51,696 nt of DNA from Succinimonas amylolytica DSM 2873 (GTDB lineage Bacteria > Pseudomonadota > Gammaproteobacteria > Enterobacterales > Succinivibrionaceae): positions 1,590,249 through 1,641,944 of the forward strand of contig NZ_KB899636.1 of the NCBI RefSeq assembly GCF_000378405.1, written 5' to 3'. Within the stretch, counting starts at the first letter, position 1; every line of letters begins with the position of its first letter. Positions 7,721-17,030 of the stretch are shown piece by piece. The notes below the pieces were generated by a model. It saw only the letters and a list, made by a program, of their open reading frames with translations. It made no database searches and was not told the origin of the DNA. Made by a program: the position numbers and the translations under genes.

Positions 7721-9457
7721 ATGGCAGAGAATCAGTACAGGCCGTGGCAAAATTCCTATCCTTCTGATGTACCGGCGGAGGTTGATACCTGCGTTTTCAA
7801 TTCCCTTTTGGATATGTACGAGTTTTCGTGCGAGAAATATCCCGACCGCGTAGCTTTTATCAGCATGGGGCATTCCGTTACCTACCGGGAACTGAATGAA
7901 AGAGTCAGAAGCTTTGCAGCCTTTCTGGAGAACGATTTTCAGGTCAAAAAAGGGGATCGCATCGCCCTCATGCTTCCTAACGTCATTCAGTATCCGGTGG
8001 CTCTTTTCGGGGCTCTTCTGGCGGGAATGGTGGTGGTGAATGTCAACCCTCTCTACACTCCCAGCGAGCTGGTGCATCAGCTTAGGGATTCCGGCGCCCG
8101 GATAATCGTGGTCATCTCCAATTTTGCGCACACTTTGCAGAAGGCGCTTCTGGAAATATCCCTGGATCGCATTATTGTCACCAATATGGGGGACGAGTGC
8201 GGCGCCTTCCGGGGCTCCCTGGTCAATATTGCAGTCAAGTATTTTAAGAGGCTGGTGCCGCGCTTCAGTCTTCCCAATTCCGTTTCCTATAAGACGGTTC
8301 TGTCCATCGGTTCCGGCTGCCCCTATACCAGGCCGCTGGTTTCCCGGGAGGATCTGGCCTTTCTGCAGTACACCGGAGGCACTACCGGGACGGCCAAGGG
8401 GGCTATGCTTACCCATCACAATATTCTGGCAAACGTGGAGCAGTCTCTGGGGATGTACGGTCCGGTGCTTCAGGAGGGGGATGAATATGTGGTTACCGCC
8501 ATTCCCCTGTATCACGTTTTTGCCCTTACCATTAACCTCATGGTGTTTTTCAGACTGGGCGGAACTTCTCTTCTGATTGCGGATCCCCGCCGGATAAAAA
8601 GTCTGGTGCGGGAGCTTCATTCCTTCAATCCTACCTGTCTTACCGGTGTCAACACCCTGTTCGGGGCCCTTATAGACAACCAGGAGTTCTGCAGCATGCA
8701 TCTGTCCCGGCTGCGGCTGGTGATCGGAGGCGGAACCTCAGTGCAGAAGGGGGTTGAGCAGCGCTGGTTTACCAATACCGGACTTCATATTCTGGAGGGA
8801 TACGGCCTTACAGAGTGTTCTCCGCTGGTGGCGGTATGTCCTCACAATATCAGTGAGTATAACGGTACTATCGGGATTCCGGTGCCGTCCACGGAGGTGA
8901 TTATCAGAGGGGACGACGGCAGCGTGATTACCGAGCCCGGAGTTCCGGGAGAACTGGAGGTGAAAGGTCCTCAGGTAATGAAGGGGTATTTCGGAAGAGA
9001 TGTGGCCACCAGAGACACCTTTGACGGAGACTATCTCAAAACCGGGGATATCGCCTGCTGGGCCAACGACCGGGGTTTTCTGAAGATTGTGGAACGCAAG
9101 AAGGATATGATTCTGGTTTCCGGCTTTAACGTCTATCCCACTGAGATTGAGGACGTTATTTCTCTGCATCCCAACGTGGCAGAGGTGGCGGCTATCGGGG
9201 TTCCCAGCCAGCACAGCGGCGAGGTGGTCAAGGTGTTTATTGTGCGGAAAAACAAGGCTCTTACCGCTGAGATGGTAAAAACGCTCTGCCAGAAGCATCT
9301 TACCAAGTACAAGGTTCCCAAGTACATCGAGTTTATAGACAAAATGCCCAAAACCAATGTCGGAAAAATTCTGCGCAAGGAGCTTCGTGCCATGGAGCTG
9401 CAGAGGATAGGCATAAACCCGGATAAGGACGGAAAGCAGGTTTTCCGGAATAAATGA
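7721..9457 (+). CDS. fadD: Long-chain fatty acid-CoA ligase
   Basis: A 578-residue acyl-CoA synthetase; E. coli FadD has 561. It activates fatty acids with ATP to acyl-AMP and then acyl-CoA at the inner face of the membrane. The AMP-binding P-loop is YTGGTTGTAKGAML (about 219-232), the adenine motif is YGLTECSP (about 360), and the C-terminal hinge and lysine region includes KTGD, ERKKDMILVSGFNVYPTEIE and the NVGKILRKEL motif. The start at 7721 (MAENQYRPW) follows AAGGGG; the frame is open upstream but has no better start. It lies alone between a terminator and the pilin gene. No other beta-oxidation genes are nearby, so it may serve recycling of fatty acids into lipids. Confidence 0.93.
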   Translation: MAENQYRPWQNSYPSDVPAEVDTCVFNSLLDMYEFSCEKYPDRVAFISMGHSVTYRELNERVRSFAAFLENDFQVKKGDRIALMLPNVIQYPVALFGALLAGMVVVNVNPLYTPSELVHQLRDSGARIIVVISNFAHTLQKALLEISLDRIIVTNMGDECGAFRGSLVNIAVKYFKRLVPRFSLPNSVSYKTVLSIGSGCPYTRPLVSREDLAFLQYTGGTTGTAKGAMLTHHNILANVEQSLGMYGPVLQEGDEYVVTAIPLYHVFALTINLMVFFRLGGTSLLIADPRRIKSLVRELHSFNPTCLTGVNTLFGALIDNQEFCSMHLSRLRLVIGGGTSVQKGVEQRWFTNTGLHILEGYGLTECSPLVAVCPHNISEYNGTIGIPVPSTEVIIRGDDGSVITEPGVPGELEVKGPQVMKGYFGRDVATRDTFDGDYLKTGDIACWANDRGFLKIVERKKDMILVSGFNVYPTEIEDVISLHPNVAEVAAIGVPSQHSGEVVKVFIVRKNKALTAEMVKTLCQKHLTKYKVPKYIEFIDKMPKTNVGKILRKELRAMELQRIGINPDKDGKQVFRNK

Positions 9458-9589
9458 CAGCCGCAGAAACGATCCGTAACAGATGTGTTCTCAGGAAATC
9501 AGGGGAATATGTGTATGTTTTTTTTGGGATGGATCAAATATATGCTGTTAAGAAGCATAAAAAACTAGCTCCTGTAACGGTTTAAGGCC

Positions 9590-9595
9590 TATAAT
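9590..9595 (+). promoter_or_regulatory. Possible -10 element of the pilin promoter
   Basis: A perfect TATAAT lies 67 bp upstream of the pilin start codon, giving a leader of about 60 bases. The expected -35 position (AGCTCC) does not match the consensus, so an activator may be required. Confidence 0.35.
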
Positions 9596-9662
9596 GTACC
9601 GATACCGAGTGTCCATTGGGGCAATTATTACACATAACCTAAAATATCCGGTGGGGCAAGAA

Positions 9663-10193
9663 ATGAAACGACAGGGTGGTTTTACTCTTATTGAGCTTGT
9701 AGTTGTAATCGTAATATTGGGAATTCTGGCAGCCACTGCAGCTCCTAAATTCATGGATCTTCAGAAGGATGCCCGTATAAGTGCTGCTAACGGTCTGGCA
9801 GGTGCGGTGAAGAGTGCTGTCAGCATGACCTACAGCAAGGCAATTCTTGCTGGCAAGGACAAGGCTGAATCGGGTTCCTTTATCTGCAATTCCGGTGCTG
9901 CCACTGCAGCCTGTGATTCAACCTCTGCCGGTAATGACAGTGTGGCATTGGTCTATGGCCGTCCGGCTGCTACCGAAAATGGTATTCTCAAGGCAGTTGA
10001 TATTGAGGCGGCAAAGGATGGAACCACCCCTACCAAGGAGTGGACGTATCTGGCTGCTACCGGGGGCATCGGCATCTGGCAGACAGGTTCCGCAAAGGTA
10101 ACCAGCTCTACTCAGGGTTGCGGTATTTTCTATGAGGCATCTGCTTCCGCCACGGCAGCTCCGAAGGTAACTGTAGTTACCCAAGACTGCTAG
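9663..10193 (+). CDS. Type IV pilin (PilA/MshA-like major pilin)
   Basis: A 176-residue prepilin. It has the short basic leader MKRQGG cleaved before Phe, then the conserved FTLIELVVVIVILGILAATA helix with Glu+5, continuing into APKFMDLQKDARISAANGL. This N-terminus is closest to MSHA-type pilins. The C-terminus has a Cys pair (QGCGIFYEAS and terminal QDC) that would form the D-region disulfide. GTGGGG precedes the start. No prepilin peptidase, ATPase or other pilus gene is adjacent, so assembly machinery must lie elsewhere. A terminator follows, so it is probably monocistronic and highly expressed. Confidence 0.92.
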   Translation: MKRQGGFTLIELVVVIVILGILAATAAPKFMDLQKDARISAANGLAGAVKSAVSMTYSKAILAGKDKAESGSFICNSGAATAACDSTSAGNDSVALVYGRPAATENGILKAVDIEAAKDGTTPTKEWTYLAATGGIGIWQTGSAKVTSSTQGCGIFYEASASATAAPKVTVVTQDC

Positions 10194-10235
10194 TCCGGAA
10201 GTTCGCAGTATTCTTAAGCTGCGTATGATAAAGAG

Positions 10236-10258
10236 GCCTGCTTCGTGCAGGCTTTTTT
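10236..10258 (+). terminator. Intrinsic terminator after the pilin gene
   Basis: GCCTGC, loop TTCGT, GCAGGC followed by six T, 43 bp after the pilin stop. Confidence 0.9.
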
Positions 10259-10376
10259 GTGTCCGGGAGAAGAAGTTTTCCTATCGGGAGGTCGTTTTCG
10301 CATCTTTCCGCCGGAGTCTATAAAACGGCAGTGAAGGCGTGCTGAGCCGGGAATGCGGGGCAAAATACGGTAAATA

Positions 10377-10405
10377 TTGACTTTTTGATGTTGTTTTAGT
10401 AAAAG
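10377..10405 (+). promoter_or_regulatory. Possible promoter of rnd
   Basis: TTGACT (10377-10382), 17 bases, then TAAAAG (10400-10405), about 55 bp before the start codon in an AT-rich stretch. The -35 is good and the -10 weak. Confidence 0.35.
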
Positions 10406-10460
10406 TATATTAATTGAGATGTATTAAATTAGAAGTAAAAATAATAATTTGAAGATAGCA

Positions 10461-11633
10461 ATGAATTATACTTATGTAGATACTCCCGACTGTTTTGAAA
10501 AAATGCTGGACAGCCTAAAAAATGCCCGGTACATCGCCTTTGACACAGAGTTTTTCCGGGAGGTGACATTTTTTCCGAAGCTGGCGCTGTTTCAGATGGC
10601 GGCAGACGGGGAAATCTTTCTGGTGGATCCCTTTGCGGTGAACTTTGCGGAGCTCCTTTCCTTTATTGTGATGACCGATGCTGTCATGATCTGCCATGCC
10701 AGTGCCGAGGATCTGGAAATAGTGTCCGAGCATGCCAGAAGAGAAGGTCTCTCGCGAATTCTGCCCCGGAATATTTTTGATACCCAGGCTGCTGCCGCTT
10801 TTCTAGGGTACGGAAACACCATCGGTCTTGCGGCTATAATTGAGAAGACGCTGGGAATTACTCTGGAAAAGACCGAAACCAGAACTGACTGGCTCAGAAG
10901 GCCTCTTACCGAAGCCCAGCTGGAATATGCCGCTCTGGATGTGGCCTATCTGGAACCTCTGATGAATTATCTTATTCAGGAGATGGAGAAGAAGCCGGAA
11001 ATTCTGAAGTGGTTTCGCATGCATATGGATACTCTTTCCCATTCCCAGGATCCTGAAAATGTTCTGGCTCCGGATCGTCTGTACCTCAAGCTCAGAAAAA
11101 CCGGCCGCTTTAATCAGAATCAGCTCCGGGTGCTTCAGGCAATTACGGTGCTCCGGGACCAGGTGTGCCGGGATAACGATATTCCGGCTTCGCATTTTAT
11201 TCGCAATAACGTGCTGGTTCCGCTGGTAGCTGGCACGGCAATTTTTGATCAGAGTGTCTATGTCAAAAACGGAGTGCATTATTCCATTGTGCGCCGCTAC
11301 GGCACGCTGATACAGAGAACGGCCCGGGAGGCCAATGCGCGACATGATGCTGCTCCTCTTCCGCCTACGTACGATGTTGTCAATTATTCCTGCGACAGCA
11401 AATGCAGAAAGGCGCTGGACACTTTTTTGCAGGACAGATCTTCCAGGCTGGGCTTTTCCAAGGGGGTGCTGGACTCCCAGAGGCTTCTGGAGAATTTCTT
11501 TTATGCCCCCCTTTATGAAAAGAAATATCCGATACTGCAGCAGGGGTGGTATCTTGACTGTCTGGGGGATCTGTCATCATTTTTTTCTCCGGAGGCGCAC
11601 CGGCTTTATATCGCCGGAGAGCTTTCGTACTGA
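10461..11633 (+). CDS. rnd: Ribonuclease D
   Basis: A 390-residue 3'-5' exoribonuclease that trims tRNA precursors. The DEDD nuclease domain is plain: IAFDTEFFRE (DxE, ExoI), ICHASAEDLEI (ExoII region), IFDTQAAAAFLGYG, and LEYAALDVAYLEPL (YxxxD, ExoIII). TRTDWLRRPLTEAQLEYAA is the usual RNase D signature. A C-terminal HRDC-type region follows (LRVLQAITVLRDQVCRDND). E. coli RNase D has 375 residues. The ATG at 10461 was chosen over an in-frame TTG at 10449; neither has a strong ribosome binding site. It is transcribed alone. Confidence 0.93.
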   Translation: MNYTYVDTPDCFEKMLDSLKNARYIAFDTEFFREVTFFPKLALFQMAADGEIFLVDPFAVNFAELLSFIVMTDAVMICHASAEDLEIVSEHARREGLSRILPRNIFDTQAAAAFLGYGNTIGLAAIIEKTLGITLEKTETRTDWLRRPLTEAQLEYAALDVAYLEPLMNYLIQEMEKKPEILKWFRMHMDTLSHSQDPENVLAPDRLYLKLRKTGRFNQNQLRVLQAITVLRDQVCRDNDIPASHFIRNNVLVPLVAGTAIFDQSVYVKNGVHYSIVRRYGTLIQRTAREANARHDAAPLPPTYDVVNYSCDSKCRKALDTFLQDRSSRLGFSKGVLDSQRLLENFFYAPLYEKKYPILQQGWYLDCLGDLSSFFSPEAHRLYIAGELSY

Positions 11634-11850
11634 ACACCGGCAGGATATTTTCTTGAAAGGGGCACCGGTATAATTCGGGGCAGGGAAAGCGGTTTACGGA
11701 ACATGTGCCGGAGTTGGTATTCCACAGGATACTGCATTCCTTTTTGCCGTCCTGAACTGCCATGAGTTTATCTGGCGTGAAAGCTGCAGAGGCCGGAACC
11801 GGGAATAGCGTGTCAGGGTATAAAGTAATGCTTTTATGAGGAATTTCGCT

Positions 11851-12474
11851 ATGGAAAACATCATTATCCGACCGGAAAGGGAGTCTGATTATCAGACCAC
11901 GGAATATTTGATCCGCGAGGCCTTCTGGAACGTTTACCGTCCGGGAGCTTTCGAGCATTATGTCATCCACGTTCTCAGAGGTGATTCTGCCTTTGTGAGG
12001 GAGCTGGATTATGTGATGGAGCAGGACGGAAGAATAATCGGCCAGAACGTGTTTGTGAAAACTGTCATCAATGCGGATTCAGGCGCGGATGTTCCGGTGC
12101 TTACCATGGGGCCTGTCTGCATTTCCCCGGAGCTTCAGAGGCGCGGGTACGGTAAAAAGCTTCTGGACTATACGCTGGAAAAGGCCGCTGATATGAAGTT
12201 CGGGGCGGTGCTTTTTGAGGGGAATATCGGCTTTTACGGCAAATGCGGCTTCAGCTATGCCCGGGATTTCGGGATTCGCTACCACGATCTCCCGGAAGAG
12301 GCCGATTCTTCGTTTTTTCTTTGCAGGGAACTTATTCCGGGATACCTGGACCGGATAACCGGAGTTTACCAGACGCCGCAGGCATACTATGTGGAAGAGG
12401 CGGATGTGCTGGAATTTGACAGGGCGTTTCCTCCGAAGGAGAGACTGAAGCTGCCCGGGCAGATATTCGGATGA
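11851..12474 (+). CDS. GNAT-family N-acetyltransferase (207 aa)
   Basis: The start at 11851 is preceded by GAGGA; an in-frame ATG at 11836 overlaps that site. The N-terminal half is a standard GNAT fold: IIIRPERESDYQTTEYLIRE, MGPVCISPELQRRGYGKKLL with the acetyl-CoA pyrophosphate-binding R/QxxGxG/A loop (RRGYGK), and GAVLFEGNIGFYGKCGF (motif B, N-x-x-x-Y). The closest relatives are small-molecule acetyltransferases of the YhbS type. About 60 extra C-terminal residues form a distinct segment. The substrate is unknown. No operon partners. Confidence 0.85.
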   Translation: MENIIIRPERESDYQTTEYLIREAFWNVYRPGAFEHYVIHVLRGDSAFVRELDYVMEQDGRIIGQNVFVKTVINADSGADVPVLTMGPVCISPELQRRGYGKKLLDYTLEKAADMKFGAVLFEGNIGFYGKCGFSYARDFGIRYHDLPEEADSSFFLCRELIPGYLDRITGVYQTPQAYYVEEADVLEFDRAFPPKERLKLPGQIFG

Positions 12475-12623
12475 GAGATGCGGAGTGGCGTCAGTAACGA
12501 ATCAGAAATACGTTCCTGATTTTCCTGAATACTGCAGCAATGGCGGCTTCTTTAGTGTGGCACGGTATTGTATTTCGGAGGTATTCTGTCTTTTCTTAAG
12601 AAGACTTTTGTAAGGAGCATGGT

Positions 12624-12856
12624 ATGACTGACGATCAGATACGTTTACTTAACATAAGGCGTATTGCCTTTTAAGCGCGGCGTACGGGGATTACTTCGTG
12701 GAGGATGACGAAACTTTAGAACAGTACGTTAGAGAGCTTCCCCAGGATTTAAGAAAAGCCGGCATAGATATTTCTGTAGACGGCATGAGCCTGGAAAATC
12801 TCAGTGACTGCATCGACAGTCTCAATACCATTGATGAAATGACTGCACCCGTATAG
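12624..12856 (+). pseudogene. Small gene with apparent one-base frameshift
   Basis: A strong ribosome binding site (TAAGGAG, spacing six) precedes ATG at 12624. The frame MTDDQIRLLNIRRIAF then meets TAA at 12672-12674. One extra T in the TTTT run at 12669-12672 would restore a 77-residue acidic protein ending at TAG 12854-12856, through SAAYGDYFVEDDETLEQYV, ELPQDLRKAGIDISVDG and CIDSLNTIDEM. The second half has the composition of a real protein. It could be a pseudogene, a homopolymer sequencing error or a slippery site. No family recognised. Confidence 0.45.
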
Positions 12857-12971
12857 GCCTGGTGTTCGTGCATTTTCGGAGGCTGAGGAAAGAGGTGCTT
12901 TTCTCACTTATCATTTAGTACAGAACTTCCAGTTATCAGCAAGGGCCTCAGAATCAGAATTCATTCGAAAA

Positions 12972-13007
12972 GAAAAGCCATGCAAAGACCTCAGCATGGC
13001 TTTTTCT
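12972..13007 (-). terminator. Intrinsic terminator of the mla operon
   Basis: On the minus strand AAAGCCATGC, loop TGAGGTCTTT, GCATGGCTTT, followed by a T-rich run. It lies 34 bp downstream of mlaB. The T tract on the plus strand would allow it to work in both directions. Confidence 0.8.
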
Positions 13008-13040
13008 GTGGAATTACGTGAAGGCCCCCGCTATGGTTCT

Positions 13041-13349
13041 CTATGCCGGTTTCTGTTCCTGCGGTTCCCTTTCCGGAGCATCGTCCGGCTCCTGATTTCC
13101 GGTCCGGAACTCAAACAGGGGTTCAGTCCGAAACAGGTGCATGAGCTTCACGGCATCTTCAGGCATGTTGGTAACGGCCAGCTTTCCGGAAGGAGTGTTT
13201 TTGGCCCAAAGCACCAGGAATGCCGCTCCGGCGGAATCCACACTGGTAACCTGGCTGAGATCAGCCTCCTCAGTTTTGAAAAGGCTGTCCTTGCGTTCCC
13301 ACAGCGTTTCCACGCTGTCCCGATTCAGTTTTCCCGAAAGCTTTTCCAT
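13041..13349 (-). CDS. mlaB: Phospholipid transport STAS-domain protein MlaB
   Basis: A 102-residue STAS-domain protein, the cytoplasmic subunit that binds MlaF and stabilises the MlaFEDB ABC complex. The core is DLSQVTSVDSAGAAFLVLWA; the SxDSAG turn with its conserved Ser/Asp is the typical STAS signature (VDSAGLALL in E. coli). It is the last gene of mlaFEDCB, 24 bp after mlaC, and is followed by a terminator. Its C-terminus is an acidic/Gln-rich tail longer than usual. Confidence 0.88.
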   Translation of the reverse strand: MEKLSGKLNRDSVETLWERKDSLFKTEEADLSQVTSVDSAGAAFLVLWAKNTPSGKLAVTNMPEDAVKLMHLFRTEPLFEFRTGNQEPDDAPEREPQEQKPA

Positions 13350-13373
13350 AAAAAACCTTATATACCTGTTCTG

Positions 13374-14033
13374 CTACTTGTTCATGGTATCGGCTACGTG
13401 CTTGTCCAGAATCCGGCATACCTCACTGATCCCCTTGTCGCGGATAAGTCCGGAAAGCTCGGATTGCTTGGCACTTAGCAGGGAAATGCCTTCTGCCACC
13501 ATGTCATAGGCTTTCCAGGTGCCGTTTTTGGGGTTAAGACGCATTTTGAAGATCACTTCCACGTCCTCAGCGCCGGGGGCGGAGATCGTAACCTTGACGG
13601 AGGTAATCTTGTCGGTTATCGGTTCCGGATCCTGTACTCTGATGGTCTGGTTGGTGTATTTCTTGAGAGCATCAGCATAAGTGGCCACGATGTAGTTGGT
13701 AAAAGAGCTTGTAAAGGCCTCTCTTTCTTCCTTGGTGGTGTTTTTCAGATTGCTTCCGATCACCTTGAAGGAAGAGTATTTGTTGTCAATATATGGCAGC
13801 AGATCCTTGGTGATTATGGCCCGGGCTTTTTCGGTAGTCATGGGGGGCGTCGTGTTTTTGAGATCCTGGAATACGTTGTCGGCTAGCACCTTCATCATGG
13901 TATAGGGGTTTGTGGTGTCAACCTGTTGCTCGGCTGCTTCGGCAGTTCCTGACATGGTGACGGGAACGGTAAAGGCAACGGCAGTTGCAATCATAAATAC
14001 AGAAGCCAGCTTTTTGATTGAATTGAATGTCAT
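13374..14033 (-). CDS. mlaC: Periplasmic phospholipid-binding protein MlaC
   Basis: A 219-residue Tgt2/MlaC family protein that ferries phospholipids between the outer-membrane MlaA complex and inner-membrane MlaFEDB. The signal peptide (MTFNSIKKLASVFMIATAVA...AEA) ends near residue 34. Typical family features follow: NPYTMMKVLADNVFQDL at the N-terminus, ARAIITKDLLPYIDNKY, and FTNYIVATYADALKKYTNQT, then the terminal YDMVAEGISLLSAKQSEL. Unusually, a 486-bp noncoding gap separates it from mlaD, whereas these genes normally nearly touch. It may have its own promoter. Confidence 0.92.
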   Translation of the reverse strand: MTFNSIKKLASVFMIATAVAFTVPVTMSGTAEAAEQQVDTTNPYTMMKVLADNVFQDLKNTTPPMTTEKARAIITKDLLPYIDNKYSSFKVIGSNLKNTTKEEREAFTSSFTNYIVATYADALKKYTNQTIRVQDPEPITDKITSVKVTISAPGAEDVEVIFKMRLNPKNGTWKAYDMVAEGISLLSAKQSELSGLIRDKGISEVCRILDKHVADTMNK

Positions 14034-14519
14034 GTTTCTTCCCTGGAATATATGTGTATAGCCATCTGCTGTCAGACGGTACTATTTTGACAGCTTTTTC
14101 CGGATTTTGTTTTACAAAATATGATTTTTTTTTTCAGAAAGACAGATTTTCCGGTAATGCGGTGCTTTTTTATCCAACAGTCACTGAGAATCCTGTAGCT
14201 GTTCTGGAGCCCGCACCTGGCTTCGCTTATAGCTGAAGACGAGAGGGCGCTGTTTGGTCCGAGCTGCAAAAGTAAGTCATGTGCCGTCAGTGTCTCGTCT
14301 GTCAGATACTTTTATGTTTCTAAAGCCTCTTTTCTGAAGTGCTGTTTCTCATTGTCTGTCTGATTTCGTTACTTCCTGCGCTGTCGCCATTAAGGTGTCT
14401 CCGGTCTCTGCTATTCTTCATGGCCGGGAGATTCTGCACGGGACGCTTGAAACAGGAGACTCGCGGCTTTGAGTCTTTCCCGGCTGAGGTTGCCCCCTCC
14501 GGAGATCCATTCCGGAAGA
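14034..14519. other. Long noncoding gap inside the mla operon
   Basis: These 486 bp lie between mlaD and mlaC. Frames on either strand are short and lack ribosome binding sites. No transposon end, tRNA or clear terminator was seen. It may hold a promoter for mlaC-mlaB; no good -35/-10 pair could be settled on. Confidence 0.5.
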
Positions 14520-15032
14520 TTACTTATCGGAGGAGTCAGCATCGGAATCGCTGCTGCCGTCTCCCTTTACGCTGTACAGGAACTTTCCGATAAGCTCCTC
14601 AAGAACAATGGCAGATCCGGTATCCATGATCCGATCCCCGTCCTTCAGATAGGTCGAGCCCATGTCCTCGTCGTAAAAGCCCGGGGTAATCCCGATGTAC
14701 TGTTCCCCGATAAGCCCGGCGGTAAGCACCGATGCCTTGCTTTCGCTGGAAAGCTCGTTGTACCGGGATTCGATCTCCATCTTTACTACCGGAACCAGCT
14801 TCTCCCGATCCACATAAATGGAGGATACCCGGCCGATAACCACGCCGCCGATTTTCACCGGAGCTCGCACCTTGAGGGAACCCACGTTGTCAAAATAGCC
14901 GTAAACGGTATAGACACCGGTATCATAGGACAGGGTAAGGCCGGCCACCTTCAAAGCAAGAATCACTCCTGCAATGATGCCCAGCAGCATGAAAAGCCCG
15001 ACAGTGAATTCAGTTTTGCTGTATTTAACCAT
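14520..15032 (-). CDS. mlaD: Outer-membrane lipid asymmetry protein MlaD (MCE domain)
   Basis: A 170-residue protein with an N-terminal transmembrane anchor (FTVGLFMLLGIIAGVILALKV) and one MCE domain: GYFDNVGSLKVRAPVKIGGV, VIGRVSSIYVD and GLIGEQYIGITPGF. It forms the periplasmic hexameric ring of the MlaFEDB transporter that receives lipids from MlaC. E. coli MlaD has 183 residues. It follows mlaE by 11 bp. Confidence 0.95.
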   Translation of the reverse strand: MVKYSKTEFTVGLFMLLGIIAGVILALKVAGLTLSYDTGVYTVYGYFDNVGSLKVRAPVKIGGVVIGRVSSIYVDREKLVPVVKMEIESRYNELSSESKASVLTAGLIGEQYIGITPGFYDEDMGSTYLKDGDRIMDTGSAIVLEELIGKFLYSVKGDGSSDSDADSSDK

Positions 15033-15043
15033 ATTATGTAACC

Positions 15044-15820
15044 TTAGAACATCAAAGCAGTAAGAATAAAGTCCAGTCCCAGCACAGCCAGAGATGACTG
15101 TACCACGGTATTGGTGGTGGCCTTGCTGATTCCGGCCGAGGTAGGCACGAGATCGTAGCCGTTAAAAAGGGCGATCCAGGTGACCACTACTGCAAAGACC
15201 ACGCTTTTAATAAAGCACATGCCGAGGTCGTCCCAGAAATCCACGTTGCTCTGCATACCGCTCCAGAAGATTCCGTCGTCAACCCCCAGCCAGTCCACGC
15301 CCACCAGCTTGCCGCCGTAGATGCCCACAACCGTGAAAATGGTCGCCAGTATCGGCAGGGAAATCACCCCGGCCCAGAAGCGCGGAGCAATAACCCGGCG
15401 GAGAGGATCCACAGCCATCATTTCCATGGAGGTCAGCTGCTCCGTGGCCTTTTTAAGTCCGATTTCAGCAGTCAGTGCAGACCCGGCGCGTCCTGCAAAG
15501 AGCAGTGCGGCCACCACCGGTCCCAGCTCGCGGATAATGGAGAGGGCTACCAGCTGGCCCAGGGCTCCTTCGGCCATGAAGCGTACCAGAACGTTAAAGC
15601 CCTGAAGTCCCAGTACCATGCCGATGAAGAGTCCGGAGATGGCAATGATGCTGATGGACTGCACGCCCACTACATAAAGCTGCTGAATGAGCTGCGGAAA
15701 ATTCTTGTCGAACTGGGGCTTTCCGAAAATGGAATAAAAAAGCATGATGGTGGCCCGGCCCAGGGCATTAATCTTTCTGACTCCGAACCGGCCGATTCCG
15801 GAAATGAAATTTATCATCAC
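15044..15820 (-). CDS. mlaE: Phospholipid ABC transporter permease MlaE
   Basis: A 258-residue permease of the MlaE/YrbE family with about five transmembrane segments. Signatures are [39 protein letters not shown], and [20 protein letters not shown], the EQ-loop-like coupling element that contacts the ATPase. It is the inner-membrane core of the retrograde phospholipid transporter. Its start overlaps the mlaF stop by four bases (ATGA), indicating translational coupling. Confidence 0.96.
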   Translation of the reverse strand: MMINFISGIGRFGVRKINALGRATIMLFYSIFGKPQFDKNFPQLIQQLYVVGVQSISIIAISGLFIGMVLGLQGFNVLVRFMAEGALGQLVALSIIRELGPVVAALLFAGRAGSALTAEIGLKKATEQLTSMEMMAVDPLRRVIAPRFWAGVISLPILATIFTVVGIYGGKLVGVDWLGVDDGIFWSGMQSNVDFWDDLGMCFIKSVVFAVVVTWIALFNGYDLVPTSAGISKATTNTVVQSSLAVLGLDFILTALMF

Positions 15821-16605
15821 AAGGCCTCAAGATATGGTGTTTCGGCAGGATAGTTAAAGGGTACCGGCCCGTCGAATTCGCCGTTTATGAACTGTTTTAT
15901 GCGAGGATCGCTGCTTCTTTTCAGATCGAACGGGGTGCCGCTTCCGATAACCTTGCCGCCGGAGAAAATATAAAGGTAGTCGGCGATTTCCATGATCTCG
16001 GGAACGTCATGGGTAACTACCACCGAAGTCAGTCCCAGGGTATCGTTCATTTTCTTTATCAGCCGCACCAGAACATCCATAGTGATGGGATCCTGTCCCA
16101 CAAAGGGCTCATCGTACATGATAAGCTCGGGATCCAGGGCTATGGCCCGGGCCAGGGCAGCTCTTCTGGCCATGCCGCCGGAAAGCTCCTGGGGCATGAG
16201 ATCCCGGGCTCCCCGGAGTCCTACCGCCTCCAGTTTCATCAGCACCATGGCATTGATGATTTCCGGGGGGAGATCAGTATGCTCCCGGATAGGGAAGGCC
16301 ACGTTATCAAAAACATTCATGTCAGTAAAAAGAGCACCGCTTTGAAACAGCATGCTCATGCGCTTCCGGAGTTCGTAGAGATCACCCCGGTTCAGACTGT
16401 GAACGTTGATTCCGTCAAAGAATATCTGCCCCTCGTCAGGAGCCAGCTGTCCGCCGATAAGCCTGAGCATGGTGGTTTTACCGGTGCCGCTGGGGCCGAG
16501 AAAGGCGGTGATTTTTCCTTTTTCCACGGTCAGTGAGACGTCGTCGTAGATCCTTCGGGCCCCGTAGGAAAAGGTAACATTCTTTATTTCTATTAAGTCA
16601 GTCAT
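15817..16605 (-). CDS. mlaF: Phospholipid ABC transporter ATP-binding protein MlaF
   Basis: A 262-residue ABC ATPase. Walker [13 protein letters not shown]-loop [17 protein letters not shown], signature [20 protein letters not shown], Walker [14 protein letters not shown] and H-switch VVVTHDVPE are all intact. It powers the MlaFEDB complex. The start at 16605 (MTDLIEIKN) was chosen because family members begin there; the frame is open for another 34 codons upstream but those codons cover the promoter. It is the first gene of the operon. Confidence 0.95.
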   Translation of the reverse strand: MTDLIEIKNVTFSYGARRIYDDVSLTVEKGKITAFLGPSGTGKTTMLRLIGGQLAPDEGQIFFDGINVHSLNRGDLYELRKRMSMLFQSGALFTDMNVFDNVAFPIREHTDLPPEIINAMVLMKLEAVGLRGARDLMPQELSGGMARRAALARAIALDPELIMYDEPFVGQDPITMDVLVRLIKKMNDTLGLTSVVVTHDVPEIMEIADYLYIFSGGKVIGSGTPFDLKRSSDPRIKQFINGEFDGPVPFNYPAETPYLEAL

Positions 16606-16635
16606 TAAAAACTCTGGTAAACAAAATCTTCTGCA

Positions 16636-16644
16636 ATTATAGCA
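16636..16644 (-). promoter_or_regulatory. Extended -10 promoter of the mla operon
   Basis: The minus strand reads TGC-TATAAT (TATAAT at 16636-16641), an extended -10 about 30 bp before mlaF. Just upstream, 16662-16678 forms an inverted repeat (TATGAC, five bases, GTCATA) over the -35 position that could be a regulator site. The rest of the 16606-17030 gap shows nothing else. Confidence 0.55.
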
Positions 16645-17030
16645 CTCCTGAAGCAGTGATATATGACCATGTGTCATAATTGACGGCTTTTGCAGCAAAT
16701 CTGCCATTGCTGGATGATCCTAAGAAAAACTCCCGGCTGTTACGTAAGTCATGCAGAGTATCTTATGTGCTGCTACGGCAATCTTTTCCAGAAAAAACTC
16801 TCCTGCTCTCTGCCATATCACAGCCCCCCGCGAATTCTGATAATGTGGTATGATAATCTTGACGATGCCGCCCCTGACGAACATTCACCTTTACGGCGTT
16901 TTCCGGATCTCAGACAGCATCCGGCGGCACGGACCGGAACATGATATCGCCGACGGTTTACAGCCCTGTTTTATAGTGACCAGGCTGCTAAGGACACGGG
17001 CAGCCGCCACGGATTAGCAAGAGGAAATCA

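Noticed and set aside
9520-9545. sigma54 promoter for the pilin gene
   Set aside because: A GG and a GC can be found, but the spacing is off by one base and the flanking consensus is absent.
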